Source: Pseudomonas panipatensis
GTDB lineage: Bacteria > Pseudomonadota > Gammaproteobacteria > Pseudomonadales > Pseudomonadaceae
Direction: 5' to 3'
Assembly (NCBI RefSeq): GCF_900099785.1
Contig: NZ_FNDS01000002.1
Span: forward strand, 434,001 to 498,000
DNA length: 64,000 nucleotides
Shown here: positions 7,598 through 17,682 of the stretch, piece after piece
How the letters are laid out: each line of letters begins with the position of its first letter
Numbering within the stretch: the stretch's first letter is position 1
Notes under the pieces: model-generated
Database searches by the model: none
Seen by the model: only the letters and a program-made list of their open reading frames with translations
Told to the model about the DNA's origin: nothing
Position numbers and translations under genes: made by a program

Positions 7598-10500
7598 ATG
7601 AATACTTCCCTGTCCTTTCTCCGCAGCCTGATGAGTGGCGCGTTGCTGACTGCCGGTGTCGGCTTTGGCACGCTCAGCTATGCAGACGACACCGAGATCT
7701 TCTTCGGTGGCCAGGCGATCGACAACAGCGTACGGCCCAACGTGCTGTTCGTGCTGGACAACTCCGGCTCCATGGCCTGGCGTACCGACAGCAACAGCAA
7801 CCCGTATGGCAGTCAGCAGTCGCGCATGACCGTGCTCAAACAGGCGTTCTCCGACATCATCATGAATACCAACGGCATCAACGCCGGTCTGATGATTCTC
7901 AACAACAGCCAGCGCCTGCTGTACCCGGTGACCAATATCGACAACCCGCTGCCCAGCTCGGCAACTCTGTATGCCGGCAGCCCGGAGATCGCCCAGGGTA
8001 GCGACGATGCAACGCAGCGCACCGATACCTCATCCACCGCCACTATCGGCGAGACCAGCCTGCCGATGGGCTATATCGGCAGCACCACCACCAGTAACGG
8101 CAGCGGCAGCTCGATTCTGGGAGATACCGATGCCTACTTCGTGAGCACCACGAATTCGACGGACTATGCCTGCCGCATGAATACGACCGGCGTGTCCAAC
8201 CGCGATACCAAAATTTGCAGCAATCAGGATCGTTCTGAGCTCAACATAAACGCGACGCCTAGCACCACCCAAAGCCTCACCTCTAACCAGACCGCACTAT
8301 TCTTCTTCCGCTCGCTTGGACTGCCGGCCAATGCCACCTTGACCAGTGCGTATCTGCAGCTGACACCTACCAATGGCAAAAAGAGCACAACGCCCCCCAC
8401 CCTGAGATTGAATATCCAGCAATCGAAGACTCCTAACGCTCTTAATGACAGCACCCCACTAGGTAATACGCGCACATTCGCCACGACCAATGTCACGGCC
8501 CCAAGTTGGCGGAACGGCAATACGGTGCAGTTCGATATTCTCACGCAGATGCAGACGCTGCAGGCTCTGGCGCCAACCGACAGCCCGGTCAGTGACGTAC
8601 TAATGAGTTTCCGCGCGACCCAGGCGAATGACTACACTTTCTGCGTGCGAGGCTGCCCAACCGGTACTGCGCCGACCCTTGTGGTCAACTACACCACTAC
8701 AGCCAATGTCACTCTTTCCCGCATGGGGGCCCTACGCTTCCAGAACGTCGGCATTCCCCAGGGCGCAACTGTCACCAAGGCGGTGATCTCCTTCGTACCT
8801 GCGACCAGCAACAGCGATCCAGTCACTTTCCAGGTCAAAGGCCAACTGATCGCTGACGCTCCAACCTTCAGCGCTACGCAAAACCTCGCAGCACTGGGCA
8901 AAACAACAGCACTGGTCAACTGGACACCGGATGCCTGGTCCACTGCCAGCCCGCCGGTCCCCATCGATGGACCTGACGTCAAAGCGGTAATGCAGGAAAT
9001 CGTCAATCAAAGTGGCTGGTGCGGGAACAACGCTGCAGCATTCTTCTTTATTCCCGACAGCGGCAGCGGTTCGCGCACGGCGTCGAGCTACGAAGCCGGC
9101 GTAGGCCTGCAACCGACCCTAACCGTCACCTATACCGGCGGCAGCGGCGGCTGCCTGAACCCGATCATCGAAACCCGGGTCACCGATGCCAAGAATGATG
9201 GCTTCGAGCAGTCCAGCTCCTGGTGGAGCGCCAATGCCCCTACCTTGGGAAATTCGACGCTACCGTTGGATAGCGGCATAGTCGCGGCCCGCTACGAAAA
9301 CCTGCCAGTGTCCAAGAACGCCACCGTACTGGATGCCAAGCTGATCATGACGCCAAACAATACGGTGTCCTCACCCAGTGTCAGCACCAGTGTCAGTTTC
9401 GAGAACACTGACAACTCGGCTGCCTTCCAGGCCACCAACGGCAACTTCAGTTCGCGCAACAGCACCTCGGCGGTCAATTGCACCATCAATAACGGCAACG
9501 GTGGCTGGACCGCCGGCAATGGCTTCACCTGTGGCGGCCTGGCTTCCTCGCTGCAAACGGTGTTCAACCGCAGTGGCTGGACCCCTGGCAATGCCCTCTC
9601 GGTGTTCGTGCAACCTAGCGCCAACACCTCCCTGGATGCTCAGGCCTACGAGAGCAACCCGGCACAATCCCTGCGCCTGCGCATCAAACTGGCCAATGGC
9701 GGTATGACCACCAGCCCCTATACCGTGCGCAACCAGTTGAACGCACTGGTGCAAAGCCTCACGCCGACCGGCAGCACACCGATCGTGCCAACACTGGACG
9801 AAGCGGTGAACTATTTGCGCAATGGCGAGAATGGCTACCCCAGCCCGATCAACAGTGCCTGCCAGACCACCCACCTGGTGCTGCTCACCGACGGCCAGGC
9901 CAACCAGAACACCACGGCGGCCAAGAACGACATTGCCTCCCTGACCGGCACCAGTTGCAGCAGCGACTCCACCGACGACGGCGAGAGGTGCGCGCGCAGT
10001 CTGGCCACCTGGATGGCCAACAACGACCAAGCCAACAGCATCGACGGTGATAACACCATCACCACCCATACCGTGGGCTTCGCTCTGGATGCCAGCGGTG
10101 AGCCGGACAGCACCAATATCAAGAAATTCCTGGCCGACCTGGCTTCCAACGGCGGTGGAGCCACCTACAACGCCACCACCGCAGGCGATCTATCCAGCGC
10201 CTTCAACGACATCATTCAGCACGTACTATCCACCGATAGCACCTTCGTCGCGGCCAGTGCGCCGGTAAACACCTTCAACCGCCAGGACAACAAGGACGAG
10301 TTGTACTTCTCGGTATTCCGTCCCCAGGAAACCGATACCTGGCCCGGCAACCTCAAGCGCTACCGGCTGAATACCGCCACCGCGAAGATCGTCGACGCCG
10401 ACAACGTCAACGCCGTCAATCCGCAAACCGGTTTCTTCCAGGACTCCGCACGCAGCTTCTGGAGCGCCACCGCCGATGGCAACAACACAGCAGCCGGGGG

Positions 10501-12352
10501 GGCCGCCGCGAACCTTCCGGACGCCGCATCGCGCAACCTCTACACCTACATCGGCAACTCCCCTACTGGAGCGGTCAACCTCAACCAGGCCAACTACCTG
10601 CTCAATGCCGCCAACACCACACTGACCAACAGCGTGCTGGGTATCACCGACCCGACCGACACCACGGCACGCACTGCGGCGATCAACTACATTCGCGGAC
10701 TGAGTACCGCCGGTGCACAACGCAAGGCCCTGGGCGATCCACTGCACTCGTCACCACGGCTGGTCACCTATGCGTGCAGCAGTTATACCGACAGCACCTA
10801 CAAGACCTGCCAAACCGGCTCGGAAGATCAGAGCGCGGTCATGTCGACCAACGAAGGCTTCCTGCACCTGTTCAACACCAGCAACGGGCAGGAGCAACTG
10901 GCCTTCATGCCTGAACCTCTGCTGGCGCATGTCCCGCAACTCGCCGCCAACGCCAAGTCGACCACCGCCAAACCGCGCCCCTACGGCATGGACAATACCG
11001 TCACCCTGTGGGTCAACGACGCCAACAAGAACGGCGTAATCTACGGGGGCCTCGATACCAGCGCCGCAACCCCGACGTTGCTGAGCGGACTGAACTCCGG
11101 AGAGTTCGTCTATGCCTACGGCACCATGGGCCGCGGGGGGCGCAACATCTACGCCCTGGATGTCACCGACCGCTCCGCGCCCAAATTGCTGTGGCTGATA
11201 AAAGGCGGGGTCAGCGCCGGCTTCGAGCAACTCGGGCAAACCTGGTCGGCACCGGTGAAAACCAGGATCAATGTCGGCGGCACCCTGACCGACGTGCTGA
11301 TCTTCGCGGGCGGCTACGACCCGAACCAGGACAACGTCAACATCCAGACCGCCGACACCATGGGTAACGCGATCTATATCGTCAATGCCACGACAGGCGC
11401 GCTGATCTGGTCGGCGAGCAAGACCACCGGTACCCTGCATCTGAGCAAGATGAACTACAGCATGCCCGCGCCAGTACGCGTCATCGATCTGCAGCAGAAT
11501 GCCGACGGCACCCTGGCCAACGATCCGAATCAACTCGCCGATCAGTTCTTCGTCGGTGACATGGGCGGCCAGGTCTGGCGCTTCTACATCAACAACGGCA
11601 GCAGCGGCACCGACCTGGTCACCGCAGCTGGCTCCAGTAATGACGGAGTCTTCGCCAATGTGGTTCCGGCCGATACCGGCACCACCACCGATACCCAGCG
11701 CAAAGCCAAGCTAAGGCGCTTCTACAACGAACCGGATGTCGCCCTGCTCAATGTCAACGGCACCCTGGCACTGACTGTGAATATCGGCTCAGGCTATCGC
11801 GGCCACCCGTTGAATAAACTCACGGAGGACCGCTTCTATTCCTTCCGCACACCGGTACTGACAAAGCCCTCGACCAGTGAAGGCACCTTGACCGAAAGCA
11901 GTCTCTACGATGCCACCAACAACCTGCTCCAGGCCGGCACCGATAGCGAAAAAGCCGATGCCAGCAGCGCGTTCAGTGCCACCAGTGGCGGCTGGATGAT
12001 CAAGATGAACGGCACGGGCGGAGAAAAAGTCCTGACCCGTGCGCTGACGGTCAACGGCTATCTCTACTTCAATACCTACGAACCGACCGCCAACGCCAAC
12101 TCCTGCCAGGCCAGCGTCGGTGTCAACCGCTCCTACGTGGTCAACCTGGCCGATGCCACGCCAGTCAGCACCGACAGCAACTCCACCTCGCCTTCGGCAC
12201 GCTTCAGCGTCGTCAACACCACCGGCCTGCTGCCCGACCCAACACTGGTGAGCATTGGCGGCACCAGCTTCGTGATCAACGGCACCAAGGTCGATAAGCC
12301 GCGGCAGCTGAATACCAGCGAGTACTACTGGATTGATGAGGACAACCTTTGA
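7598..12352 (+). CDS. pilY1: Type IV pilus tip adhesin/assembly factor PilY1, with an enlarged VWA region
   Basis: A 1584-residue secreted protein; P. aeruginosa PilY1, as I recall, is about 1160. Start ATG 7598 gives a signal peptide ending near SYADD. The VWA metal site begins at Asp54 (LDNSGSMAW) and its second half, VLLTDGQAN, comes only at residue 763-769. Between them lie three similar beta modules (about 230-366, 378-513 and 562-698) sharing a P-x-x-ATVT-A-x-I core, the phrase IVNQSGWCGN or VFNRSGWTPGN, and a closing P-x-L-x-V-x-Y strand. They resemble DNRLRE-type domains. The C-terminal half (about 840-1584) is the PilY1 beta-propeller, with a calcium-loop-like DPNQDNVNI at 1241. Ribosome-binding site is weak (CAGGT). 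Confidence 0.93.
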   Translation: MNTSLSFLRSLMSGALLTAGVGFGTLSYADDTEIFFGGQAIDNSVRPNVLFVLDNSGSMAWRTDSNSNPYGSQQSRMTVLKQAFSDIIMNTNGINAGLMILNNSQRLLYPVTNIDNPLPSSATLYAGSPEIAQGSDDATQRTDTSSTATIGETSLPMGYIGSTTTSNGSGSSILGDTDAYFVSTTNSTDYACRMNTTGVSNRDTKICSNQDRSELNINATPSTTQSLTSNQTALFFFRSLGLPANATLTSAYLQLTPTNGKKSTTPPTLRLNIQQSKTPNALNDSTPLGNTRTFATTNVTAPSWRNGNTVQFDILTQMQTLQALAPTDSPVSDVLMSFRATQANDYTFCVRGCPTGTAPTLVVNYTTTANVTLSRMGALRFQNVGIPQGATVTKAVISFVPATSNSDPVTFQVKGQLIADAPTFSATQNLAALGKTTALVNWTPDAWSTASPPVPIDGPDVKAVMQEIVNQSGWCGNNAAAFFFIPDSGSGSRTASSYEAGVGLQPTLTVTYTGGSGGCLNPIIETRVTDAKNDGFEQSSSWWSANAPTLGNSTLPLDSGIVAARYENLPVSKNATVLDAKLIMTPNNTVSSPSVSTSVSFENTDNSAAFQATNGNFSSRNSTSAVNCTINNGNGGWTAGNGFTCGGLASSLQTVFNRSGWTPGNALSVFVQPSANTSLDAQAYESNPAQSLRLRIKLANGGMTTSPYTVRNQLNALVQSLTPTGSTPIVPTLDEAVNYLRNGENGYPSPINSACQTTHLVLLTDGQANQNTTAAKNDIASLTGTSCSSDSTDDGERCARSLATWMANNDQANSIDGDNTITTHTVGFALDASGEPDSTNIKKFLADLASNGGGATYNATTAGDLSSAFNDIIQHVLSTDSTFVAASAPVNTFNRQDNKDELYFSVFRPQETDTWPGNLKRYRLNTATAKIVDADNVNAVNPQTGFFQDSARSFWSATADGNNTAAGGAAANLPDAASRNLYTYIGNSPTGAVNLNQANYLLNAANTTLTNSVLGITDPTDTTARTAAINYIRGLSTAGAQRKALGDPLHSSPRLVTYACSSYTDSTYKTCQTGSEDQSAVMSTNEGFLHLFNTSNGQEQLAFMPEPLLAHVPQLAANAKSTTAKPRPYGMDNTVTLWVNDANKNGVIYGGLDTSAATPTLLSGLNSGEFVYAYGTMGRGGRNIYALDVTDRSAPKLLWLIKGGVSAGFEQLGQTWSAPVKTRINVGGTLTDVLIFAGGYDPNQDNVNIQTADTMGNAIYIVNATTGALIWSASKTTGTLHLSKMNYSMPAPVRVIDLQQNADGTLANDPNQLADQFFVGDMGGQVWRFYINNGSSGTDLVTAAGSSNDGVFANVVPADTGTTTDTQRKAKLRRFYNEPDVALLNVNGTLALTVNIGSGYRGHPLNKLTEDRFYSFRTPVLTKPSTSEGTLTESSLYDATNNLLQAGTDSEKADASSAFSATSGGWMIKMNGTGGEKVLTRALTVNGYLYFNTYEPTANANSCQASVGVNRSYVVNLADATPVSTDSNSTSPSARFSVVNTTGLLPDPTLVSIGGTSFVINGTKVDKPRQLNTSEYYWIDEDNL

Positions 12353-12363
12353 GAACCGTTTCG

Positions 12364-12774
12364 ATGAAAAGCCAACAGGGATTCACCTTGCTCGAATTGA
12401 TGATCGCGGCAGCGGTAGTGGCGATACTCGCCGCCATTGCCCTGCCCTCCTACACGGCCTATGTGCGCAGGACCGCCTGCGAGGACGTCAAGGGAACCCT
12501 GACCGGGGCTGCCGGGCTGATGGAGCGCTTCCGCGCGCAGAACAATAGCTATGTCGGCGCCACCTTGGGCGCCTACGCACAGAGCCCGGTGGATGCGACG
12601 GCGATCTTCAACATCGCCCTGGCGAACCAGACTGCGAGCAGCTACGACCTCACCGCAACACCAGTGGCTGGCGGAATCATGGCAGGGAGAGGCACCGTGA
12701 CACTGAGCTCCACCGGCATTCGCGGCGGTACCGGCGCACTGGCCAATGCCTGGAACAGTTGCAGCGGTATCTAG
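12364..12774 (+). CDS. pilE: Type IV pilus minor pilin PilE
   Basis: A 136-residue minor pilin. Leader MKSQQG is followed by FTLLELMIAAAVVAILAAIALPSY, with Glu5 present and a ComP/PilE-like C-terminal domain containing two Cys (near residues 40 and 134). ATG 12364 is preferred to an in-frame TTG at 12349 that overlaps the pilY1 stop, because it gives the standard short leader. It follows pilY1 by 11 bases, with no room for pilY2. It is the last gene of the pilus cluster and is followed by a strong bidirectional terminator. Confidence 0.92.
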   Translation: MKSQQGFTLLELMIAAAVVAILAAIALPSYTAYVRRTACEDVKGTLTGAAGLMERFRAQNNSYVGATLGAYAQSPVDATAIFNIALANQTASSYDLTATPVAGGIMAGRGTVTLSSTGIRGGTGALANAWNSCSGI

Positions 12775-12780
12775 CGAACC

Positions 12781-12824
12781 GCAGCCAATAAAAAAACCGC
12801 ATCAGCGGTTTTTCTATTGGCTGC
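12781..12824. terminator. Long bidirectional terminator between pilE and ispH
   Basis: Two 20-base arms (12781-12800 and 12805-12824) are complementary at 19 of 20 positions, with the four-base loop ATCA. A and T runs sit inside the arms, so the same hairpin works on both strands for the convergent genes pilE and ispH. Confidence 0.9.
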
Positions 12825-12837
12825 CAGACGCTCGCGC

Positions 12838-13782
12838 CTAGACGGCCTTCACTCGCAATTCCTTGGGCATGGAGAAAGTAATGTTCTCCTCCCGCCCCTC
12901 CAGCTCCACTTCCACATCAGCGCCCCACTGGCGCAGTTGCTCGATGACTCCGCGCACCAGAACCTCCGGCGCTGAGGCACCGGCGGTGACGCCGACGCGC
13001 TGGATGCCAGCGAACCACTCCTGCTTGAGATCCTCGGCACCGTCGATCAGGTAGCCCGGAGTGCCCATGCGTTCGGCCAGCTCACGCAGGCGGTTGGAGT
13101 TGGAGCTGTTCGGGCTGCCCACCACCAGCACCAGGTCGCACTGGTCGGCGAGTTCCTTCACCGCGTCCTGGCGGTTCTGGGTGGCGTAGCAGATGTCGTT
13201 CTTGCGCGGTCCCTGGATGTGCGGGAACTTGGCGCGCAGGGCGTCGATGACCTTGGAGGTGTCGTCCATCGACAGGGTGGTCTGGGTGACGAAATGCAGC
13301 GCCTCGGGGTTGCGCACCTGCAAGGCGGCGACGTCGGCCTCGTCTTCCACCAGGTAGATATCGCCGCCGCTGCTGTTGTCGTACTGGCCCATGGTGCCTT
13401 CCACCTCGGGGTGGCCTTCGTGGCCGATGAGGATGCACTCGTGGCCATCGCGGCTGTAGCGCACCACTTCCATATGTACCTTGGTCACCAGCGGGCAGGT
13501 CGCATCGAAGACTTTCAGGCCACGATTTTCGGCTTCCTTGCGCACCGCCTGGGACACGCCGTGGGCGCTGAAGATGACGATGGTGTCGTCCGGCACCTGG
13601 TCGAGTTCCTCGACGAACACCGCGCCACGGTTGCGCAGGTTTTCCACCACGAACTTGTTGTGCACCACTTCATGGCGCACATAGATCGGCGGACCGAACA
13701 CATCCAGCGCGCGATTGACGATCTCGATCGCGCGATCGACGCCGGCACAGAAGCCACGGGGGTTGGCGAGTTTTATCTGCAT
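12838..13782 (-). CDS. ispH: 4-hydroxy-3-methylbut-2-enyl diphosphate reductase IspH (LytB)
   Basis: A 314-residue iron-sulfur enzyme for the last step of the MEP pathway, making isopentenyl and dimethylallyl diphosphate in the cytosol. The three cluster cysteines are visible: Cys12 ([11 protein letters not shown]), one in [12 protein letters not shown] and one in [10 protein letters not shown]. The TQTTLS active-site segment is present. Length is standard. It is the last gene of the leftward group ribF-ileS-lspA-fkpB-ispH, separated from fkpB by an 86-base gap that contains a REP-like palindrome. Confidence 0.97.
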   Translation of the reverse strand: MQIKLANPRGFCAGVDRAIEIVNRALDVFGPPIYVRHEVVHNKFVVENLRNRGAVFVEELDQVPDDTIVIFSAHGVSQAVRKEAENRGLKVFDATCPLVTKVHMEVVRYSRDGHECILIGHEGHPEVEGTMGQYDNSSGGDIYLVEDEADVAALQVRNPEALHFVTQTTLSMDDTSKVIDALRAKFPHIQGPRKNDICYATQNRQDAVKELADQCDLVLVVGSPNSSNSNRLRELAERMGTPGYLIDGAEDLKQEWFAGIQRVGVTAGASAPEVLVRGVIEQLRQWGADVEVELEGREENITFSMPKELRVKAV

Positions 13783-13833
13783 GATGGAATGTCTCGGCGC
13801 GCGAATACGCTGGCCAGTTTGCTACGCGAGCAT

Positions 13834-13860
13834 GACGGGTATCGCTTCGCGATACCCGTC
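13834..13860. repeat. REP-like palindrome between fkpB and ispH
   Basis: Perfect 12-base arms GACGGGTATCGC (13834-13845) and GCGATACCCGTC (13849-13860) around loop TTC, followed by CTACG. A related but rearranged element occurs at 46032-46103, sharing GGGTATCGCTTCGC. This is the style of Pseudomonas extragenic palindromes. Confidence 0.75.
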
Positions 13861-13868
13861 CTACGTCC

Positions 13869-14321
13869 TTACAGCGCTCGTACGTCGATGATTTCGACAT
13901 CGAAGGCCAGCGTCTTGCCAGCCAACGGATGGTTGAAGTCGATGGTGACCTGCTGCTCGTCGAACGCTTTCACCACACCGGGGAGTTCGGTCTTGGCGGC
14001 ATCGTTGAAGATCACCAGCAGGCCCTCGGACAGGTCCATGCCCTGGAACTGATCACGCGGCATCACCTGTACGTTCTGCGGGTTCGGCTGGCCGAAGCCC
14101 TGCTCCGGCTCGATGCTCAGCGTGCGCTTGTCGCCGGCCTTGAGGCCGTAAAGCGCCAGCTCGAAGCCCGGCAGCAGGTTGCCGTCGCCGACCTTGAAGG
14201 TGGCCGGCTGCTTGTCGAAGGTGCTATCGACGACATTGCCGTCATCCAGCTTCAGGGCGAAATGCAGGGTGACTTGCGTATCCGGGCCGATGCGCTGGAT
14301 GTCGTTGGATGGCTCAGCCAT
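13869..14321 (-). CDS. fkpB: FKBP-type peptidyl-prolyl isomerase FkpB (SlpA-like)
   Basis: A 150-residue cytosolic FKBP. Residues 15-40 (VTLHFALKLDDGNVVDST) and LLPGFELALYGLKAGD form the FKBP core. The inserted flap with EPEQGFGQPNP and MPRDQF is the SlpA/SlyD insert-in-flap chaperone domain. There is no His-rich tail, so it is SlpA rather than SlyD. It overlaps lspA by 8 bases. The lspA-fkpB-ispH order is conserved in gammaproteobacteria. Confidence 0.93.
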   Translation of the reverse strand: MAEPSNDIQRIGPDTQVTLHFALKLDDGNVVDSTFDKQPATFKVGDGNLLPGFELALYGLKAGDKRTLSIEPEQGFGQPNPQNVQVMPRDQFQGMDLSEGLLVIFNDAAKTELPGVVKAFDEQQVTIDFNHPLAGKTLAFDVEIIDVRAL

Positions 14322-14832
14322 GGGCGGTCTCTCCGGATTTCTTGGATTTCAGCATATCCAGCGCCAGCATGATGGCGCCGACGGTAATGGCGCTGTCGGC
14401 CAGGTTGAACGCCGGGAAGTACCAGCGGTTCTGCCAATGCACCAGGATGAAGTCGATCACATGGCCGAGCACGATGCGGTCGTAGAGGTTGCCCAGCGCA
14501 CCGCCCAGCACCAGGGCCAGGGCAATTGCCAGCCAGGTGTCGCTCGGCTTCAGGCGCTTGAGCCAGACCAGCAGCACGGCACTGACCACGATGGCGATCA
14601 AGGCGAACAGCCAGCGCTGCCAGCCGGAACTGTCGGCGAGGAAGCTGAAGGCCGCCCCGGTGTTGTAGGCCAGAGTCCAGCTGAACAGATCGGGGATGAC
14701 CACGATCTGCTGGTACAGGCTCAGCGCGCCCTCGAAATAGGCCTTGCTGAGCTGGTCGAGGACCAGCACCAGCACGGTTATCCACAACCAGGGCAAGCGA
14801 CCGAAACGGCCGTTCGGCAACACATCAGGCAT
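14314..14832 (-). CDS. lspA: Lipoprotein signal peptidase LspA
   Basis: A 172-residue inner-membrane aspartyl protease that cuts signal peptides from prolipoproteins. Four hydrophobic segments are visible. Conserved boxes are LDQLSKAYF (about residue 25), [24 protein letters not shown] and [11 protein letters not shown]; the last two carry the catalytic Asp pair. Start ATG 14832 overlaps the end of ileS by 8 bases; a longer in-frame start inside ileS is unlikely. Confidence 0.96.
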   Translation of the reverse strand: MPDVLPNGRFGRLPWLWITVLVLVLDQLSKAYFEGALSLYQQIVVIPDLFSWTLAYNTGAAFSFLADSSGWQRWLFALIAIVVSAVLLVWLKRLKPSDTWLAIALALVLGGALGNLYDRIVLGHVIDFILVHWQNRWYFPAFNLADSAITVGAIMLALDMLKSKKSGETAHG

Positions 14833-17659
14833 AGTGGCGGACCTCACCGGCGCCCTCGATGTTCTCGACGCAACGGCCACACAGCTCAGGATGAGCGGCA
14901 TGGCTGCCGACATCGGCGCGGTAGTGCCAGCAACGGCCGCACTTGGCCTCGGCCGACTTCACCACCTTCAGCTTGAGGCCCGGCAGCTCGCTGTCCACCG
15001 CATCGGCCGGGGCATCGGCCAGCGGCGCGACGGTAGCGGTCGAGGTGATCAGCACGAAGCGCAGTTCGTTGCCCAGCCGGTTCAGGTCAGCCGCCAGCGC
15101 GTCCTCGGCATAGAGGGTCACTTCGGCCTGCAGGTTACCGCCGATGGCCTTGGCCGCGCGCTGGTTTTCCAGCTCTTTGTTGACCGCCGCCTTGGCCGCC
15201 ATGACCTTGTCCCAGTAGGCGCGATCCAGCTCGGCGTCGGCCGGCAGCTCGGACAGGCCGTCATACCAGGTGGTCAACATCACCGACTCGGCACGCTCGC
15301 CGGGGAGGAATTTCCACACTTCCTCTGCGGTGAAGGCCATGATCGGCGCGACCCAGCGCACCAGCGCTTCGGCGATGTGGAACAGCGCGGTCTGGCAGGA
15401 GCGACGGGCGACGCTGTCGGCCGGGGTCGTGTACTGGCGGTCCTTGATGATGTCCAGGTAGAAGCCGCCCAGCTCCTGCACGCAGAAGTTGTGCACCTTG
15501 GAATAGACGTTCCAGAAGCGGTACTCGCGGTACGCCTCTTCCAGCTCGCGCTGCAGTTGCAGGGCGCGGTCGATGGCCCAGCGGTCCAGGGCCAGCAACT
15601 GGTCGTTGGGCAGCAGGTCCGTGGCCGGGTCGAAGCCGGAGAGGTTCGAGAGCAGGAAGCGCGTGGTGTTACGGATGCGCCGGTAGGCATCGGCGCTGCG
15701 CTGCAGGATGGTCTGGGACACCGCGATCTCGCCGGAGTAGTCGGTCGAGGCCACCCACAGGCGCAGGATATCGGCGCCCAGCGTATCGATCACGGTCTGC
15801 GGTACCACGGTGTTGCCCAGCGACTTGGACATCTTGCGGCCGGACTCGTCGACGGTGAAACCATGGGTCAGCAACTGCCGGTAAGGCGCGTGGTTATCGA
15901 TGGCGCAACCGGTCAGCAGCGACGAGTGGAACCAGCCGCGGTGCTGGTCGGAACCTTCCAGATAAAGGTCGGCGGCCGGGCCGCTGGCATGCCCCAGCTC
16001 GCTGTGCGAGCCACGCAGCACGTGCCAGTGGGTGGTGCCGGAGTCGAACCAGACGTCCAGGGTGTCGCTGATCTTGTCGTACTGCGCGGCTTCGTCACCG
16101 AGCAGCTCGGCGGCATTGAGCTTGAACCAGGCCTCGATGCCCTCTTTCTCCACGCGCTGAGCAACCGCTTCCATCAGCTCGACGGTACGCGGGTGCAGCT
16201 CGCCGCTCTCCTTGTTGAGGAAGAACGGGATCGGCACGCCCCAGTTGCGCTGGCGCGAGATACACCAGTCAGGACGGCCGGCGATCATGTTGTGCAGGCG
16301 CGCCTGGCCCCAGGCCGGAACGAACTCGGTCTCTTCGATGGCGCTCAGGGCGCGTTCGCGCAGGGTGGCGCCCGACGCGGGCTGCTTGTCCATGCCGACG
16401 AACCACTGCGCGGTGGCGCGGTAGATCAGCGGGGTCTTGTGCCGCCAGCAGTGCATGTAGCTGTGATTGACGCTCTCGTGCGCCAGCAGGCTGCCGACTT
16501 CCTCGAGCTTGGCGACGATGTTCGGGTTGGCTTTCCAGATGAACTGGCCGCCGAAGTACGGCAGCGACTCGACATAGACACCGTTGCTCTGCACCGGATT
16601 GAGGATGTCGTCGTTGCTCATCCCATAGCGCTTGCAGCTATAGAAGTCGTCCTCGCCGTAGGCCGGCGCCGAGTGAACGATACCGGTGCCGGCGTCCAGG
16701 GCGACGTAGTCGGCCAGGTAGACCGGCGAGAAGCGCTCGTAGAACGGGTGGCGGAAGCGGATCAGCTCCAGCGCCTCGCCCTTGGCGGTGGCAATCACCT
16801 GGCCTTGCAGCTTGTAGCGCGCCAGGCACGACTCGGCCAGGGCCTCGGCCAGCAACAGCAGCTTGTCACCGACATCGACCAGCACGTAGTCGATTTCCGG
16901 GTGTACGTTCAGCGCCTGGTTGGCCGGGATGGTCCATGGGGTGGTGGTCCAGATCACGATCTGCACCGGTTTTTCCAGCTTGGCCAGGCCGAAGGCGGCG
17001 GCCAGCTTGTCGGCATCTTCCACCAGGAAGCCGACATCGATGGTCGGGGACTTCTTGTCGGCGTACTCGACTTCCGCCTCGGCCAGCGCCGAGCCGCAGT
17101 CGAAGCACCAGTTCACCGGCTTCAGGCCCTTGAACACGAAGCCCTGCTTGACCATCTCCGCCAGTGCGCGGATCTCGCCGGCCTCGTTGGAGAAATTCAT
17201 GGTCTTGTAGGGATTGTCCCAATCGCCCAGCACACCCAGGCGGATGAAATCGGCCTTCTGCCCTTCGATCTGCTCGCTGGCATAGGCGCGGCACAGTTCA
17301 CGGGTCTTGTCCGCCGGCAGGTTCTTGCCGTAGGTGGTCTCGACCTTGTGCTCGATGGGCAGGCCGTGGCAGTCCCAGCCCGGCACATAGGGGGCGTCGT
17401 AGCCGGCCAGGGTCTTGGAACGGACGATGATGTCCTTGAGGATCTTGTTGACCGCGTGACCGATATGGATGCTGCCGTTGGCGTAGGGCGGACCATCGTG
17501 CAGGATGAATGTCGGGCGACCTTCGCCAATCTTCCGCAGCTTCTGGTACAGGCCAATATCGTTCCAGAACTTCAGGGTTTCCGGCTCGCGTTGCGGCAGG
17601 CCGGCTTTCATCGGGAAGTCGGTTTCGGGAAGGTTCAGAGTGGCTTTGTAATCGGTCAT
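14825..17659 (-). CDS. ileS: Isoleucyl-tRNA synthetase
   Basis: A 944-residue class I synthetase charging tRNA-Ile. The HIGH box is [13 protein letters not shown] (near residue 65), the KMSKS box is [10 protein letters not shown] (near 605), and an editing CP1 domain with [13 protein letters not shown] lies between them. The C-terminal zinc finger [12 protein letters not shown]...CGRCVEN is intact, as expected for the bacterial type 1 enzyme. It sits between ribF and lspA, overlapping the latter; the gap to ribF is 23 bases, so they are probably cotranscribed. Confidence 0.98.
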   Translation of the reverse strand: MTDYKATLNLPETDFPMKAGLPQREPETLKFWNDIGLYQKLRKIGEGRPTFILHDGPPYANGSIHIGHAVNKILKDIIVRSKTLAGYDAPYVPGWDCHGLPIEHKVETTYGKNLPADKTRELCRAYASEQIEGQKADFIRLGVLGDWDNPYKTMNFSNEAGEIRALAEMVKQGFVFKGLKPVNWCFDCGSALAEAEVEYADKKSPTIDVGFLVEDADKLAAAFGLAKLEKPVQIVIWTTTPWTIPANQALNVHPEIDYVLVDVGDKLLLLAEALAESCLARYKLQGQVIATAKGEALELIRFRHPFYERFSPVYLADYVALDAGTGIVHSAPAYGEDDFYSCKRYGMSNDDILNPVQSNGVYVESLPYFGGQFIWKANPNIVAKLEEVGSLLAHESVNHSYMHCWRHKTPLIYRATAQWFVGMDKQPASGATLRERALSAIEETEFVPAWGQARLHNMIAGRPDWCISRQRNWGVPIPFFLNKESGELHPRTVELMEAVAQRVEKEGIEAWFKLNAAELLGDEAAQYDKISDTLDVWFDSGTTHWHVLRGSHSELGHASGPAADLYLEGSDQHRGWFHSSLLTGCAIDNHAPYRQLLTHGFTVDESGRKMSKSLGNTVVPQTVIDTLGADILRLWVASTDYSGEIAVSQTILQRSADAYRRIRNTTRFLLSNLSGFDPATDLLPNDQLLALDRWAIDRALQLQRELEEAYREYRFWNVYSKVHNFCVQELGGFYLDIIKDRQYTTPADSVARRSCQTALFHIAEALVRWVAPIMAFTAEEVWKFLPGERAESVMLTTWYDGLSELPADAELDRAYWDKVMAAKAAVNKELENQRAAKAIGGNLQAEVTLYAEDALAADLNRLGNELRFVLITSTATVAPLADAPADAVDSELPGLKLKVVKSAEAKCGRCWHYRADVGSHAAHPELCGRCVENIEGAGEVRHYA

Positions 17660-17682
17660 CTCAGGGCCTGTTCAGGATCTCT

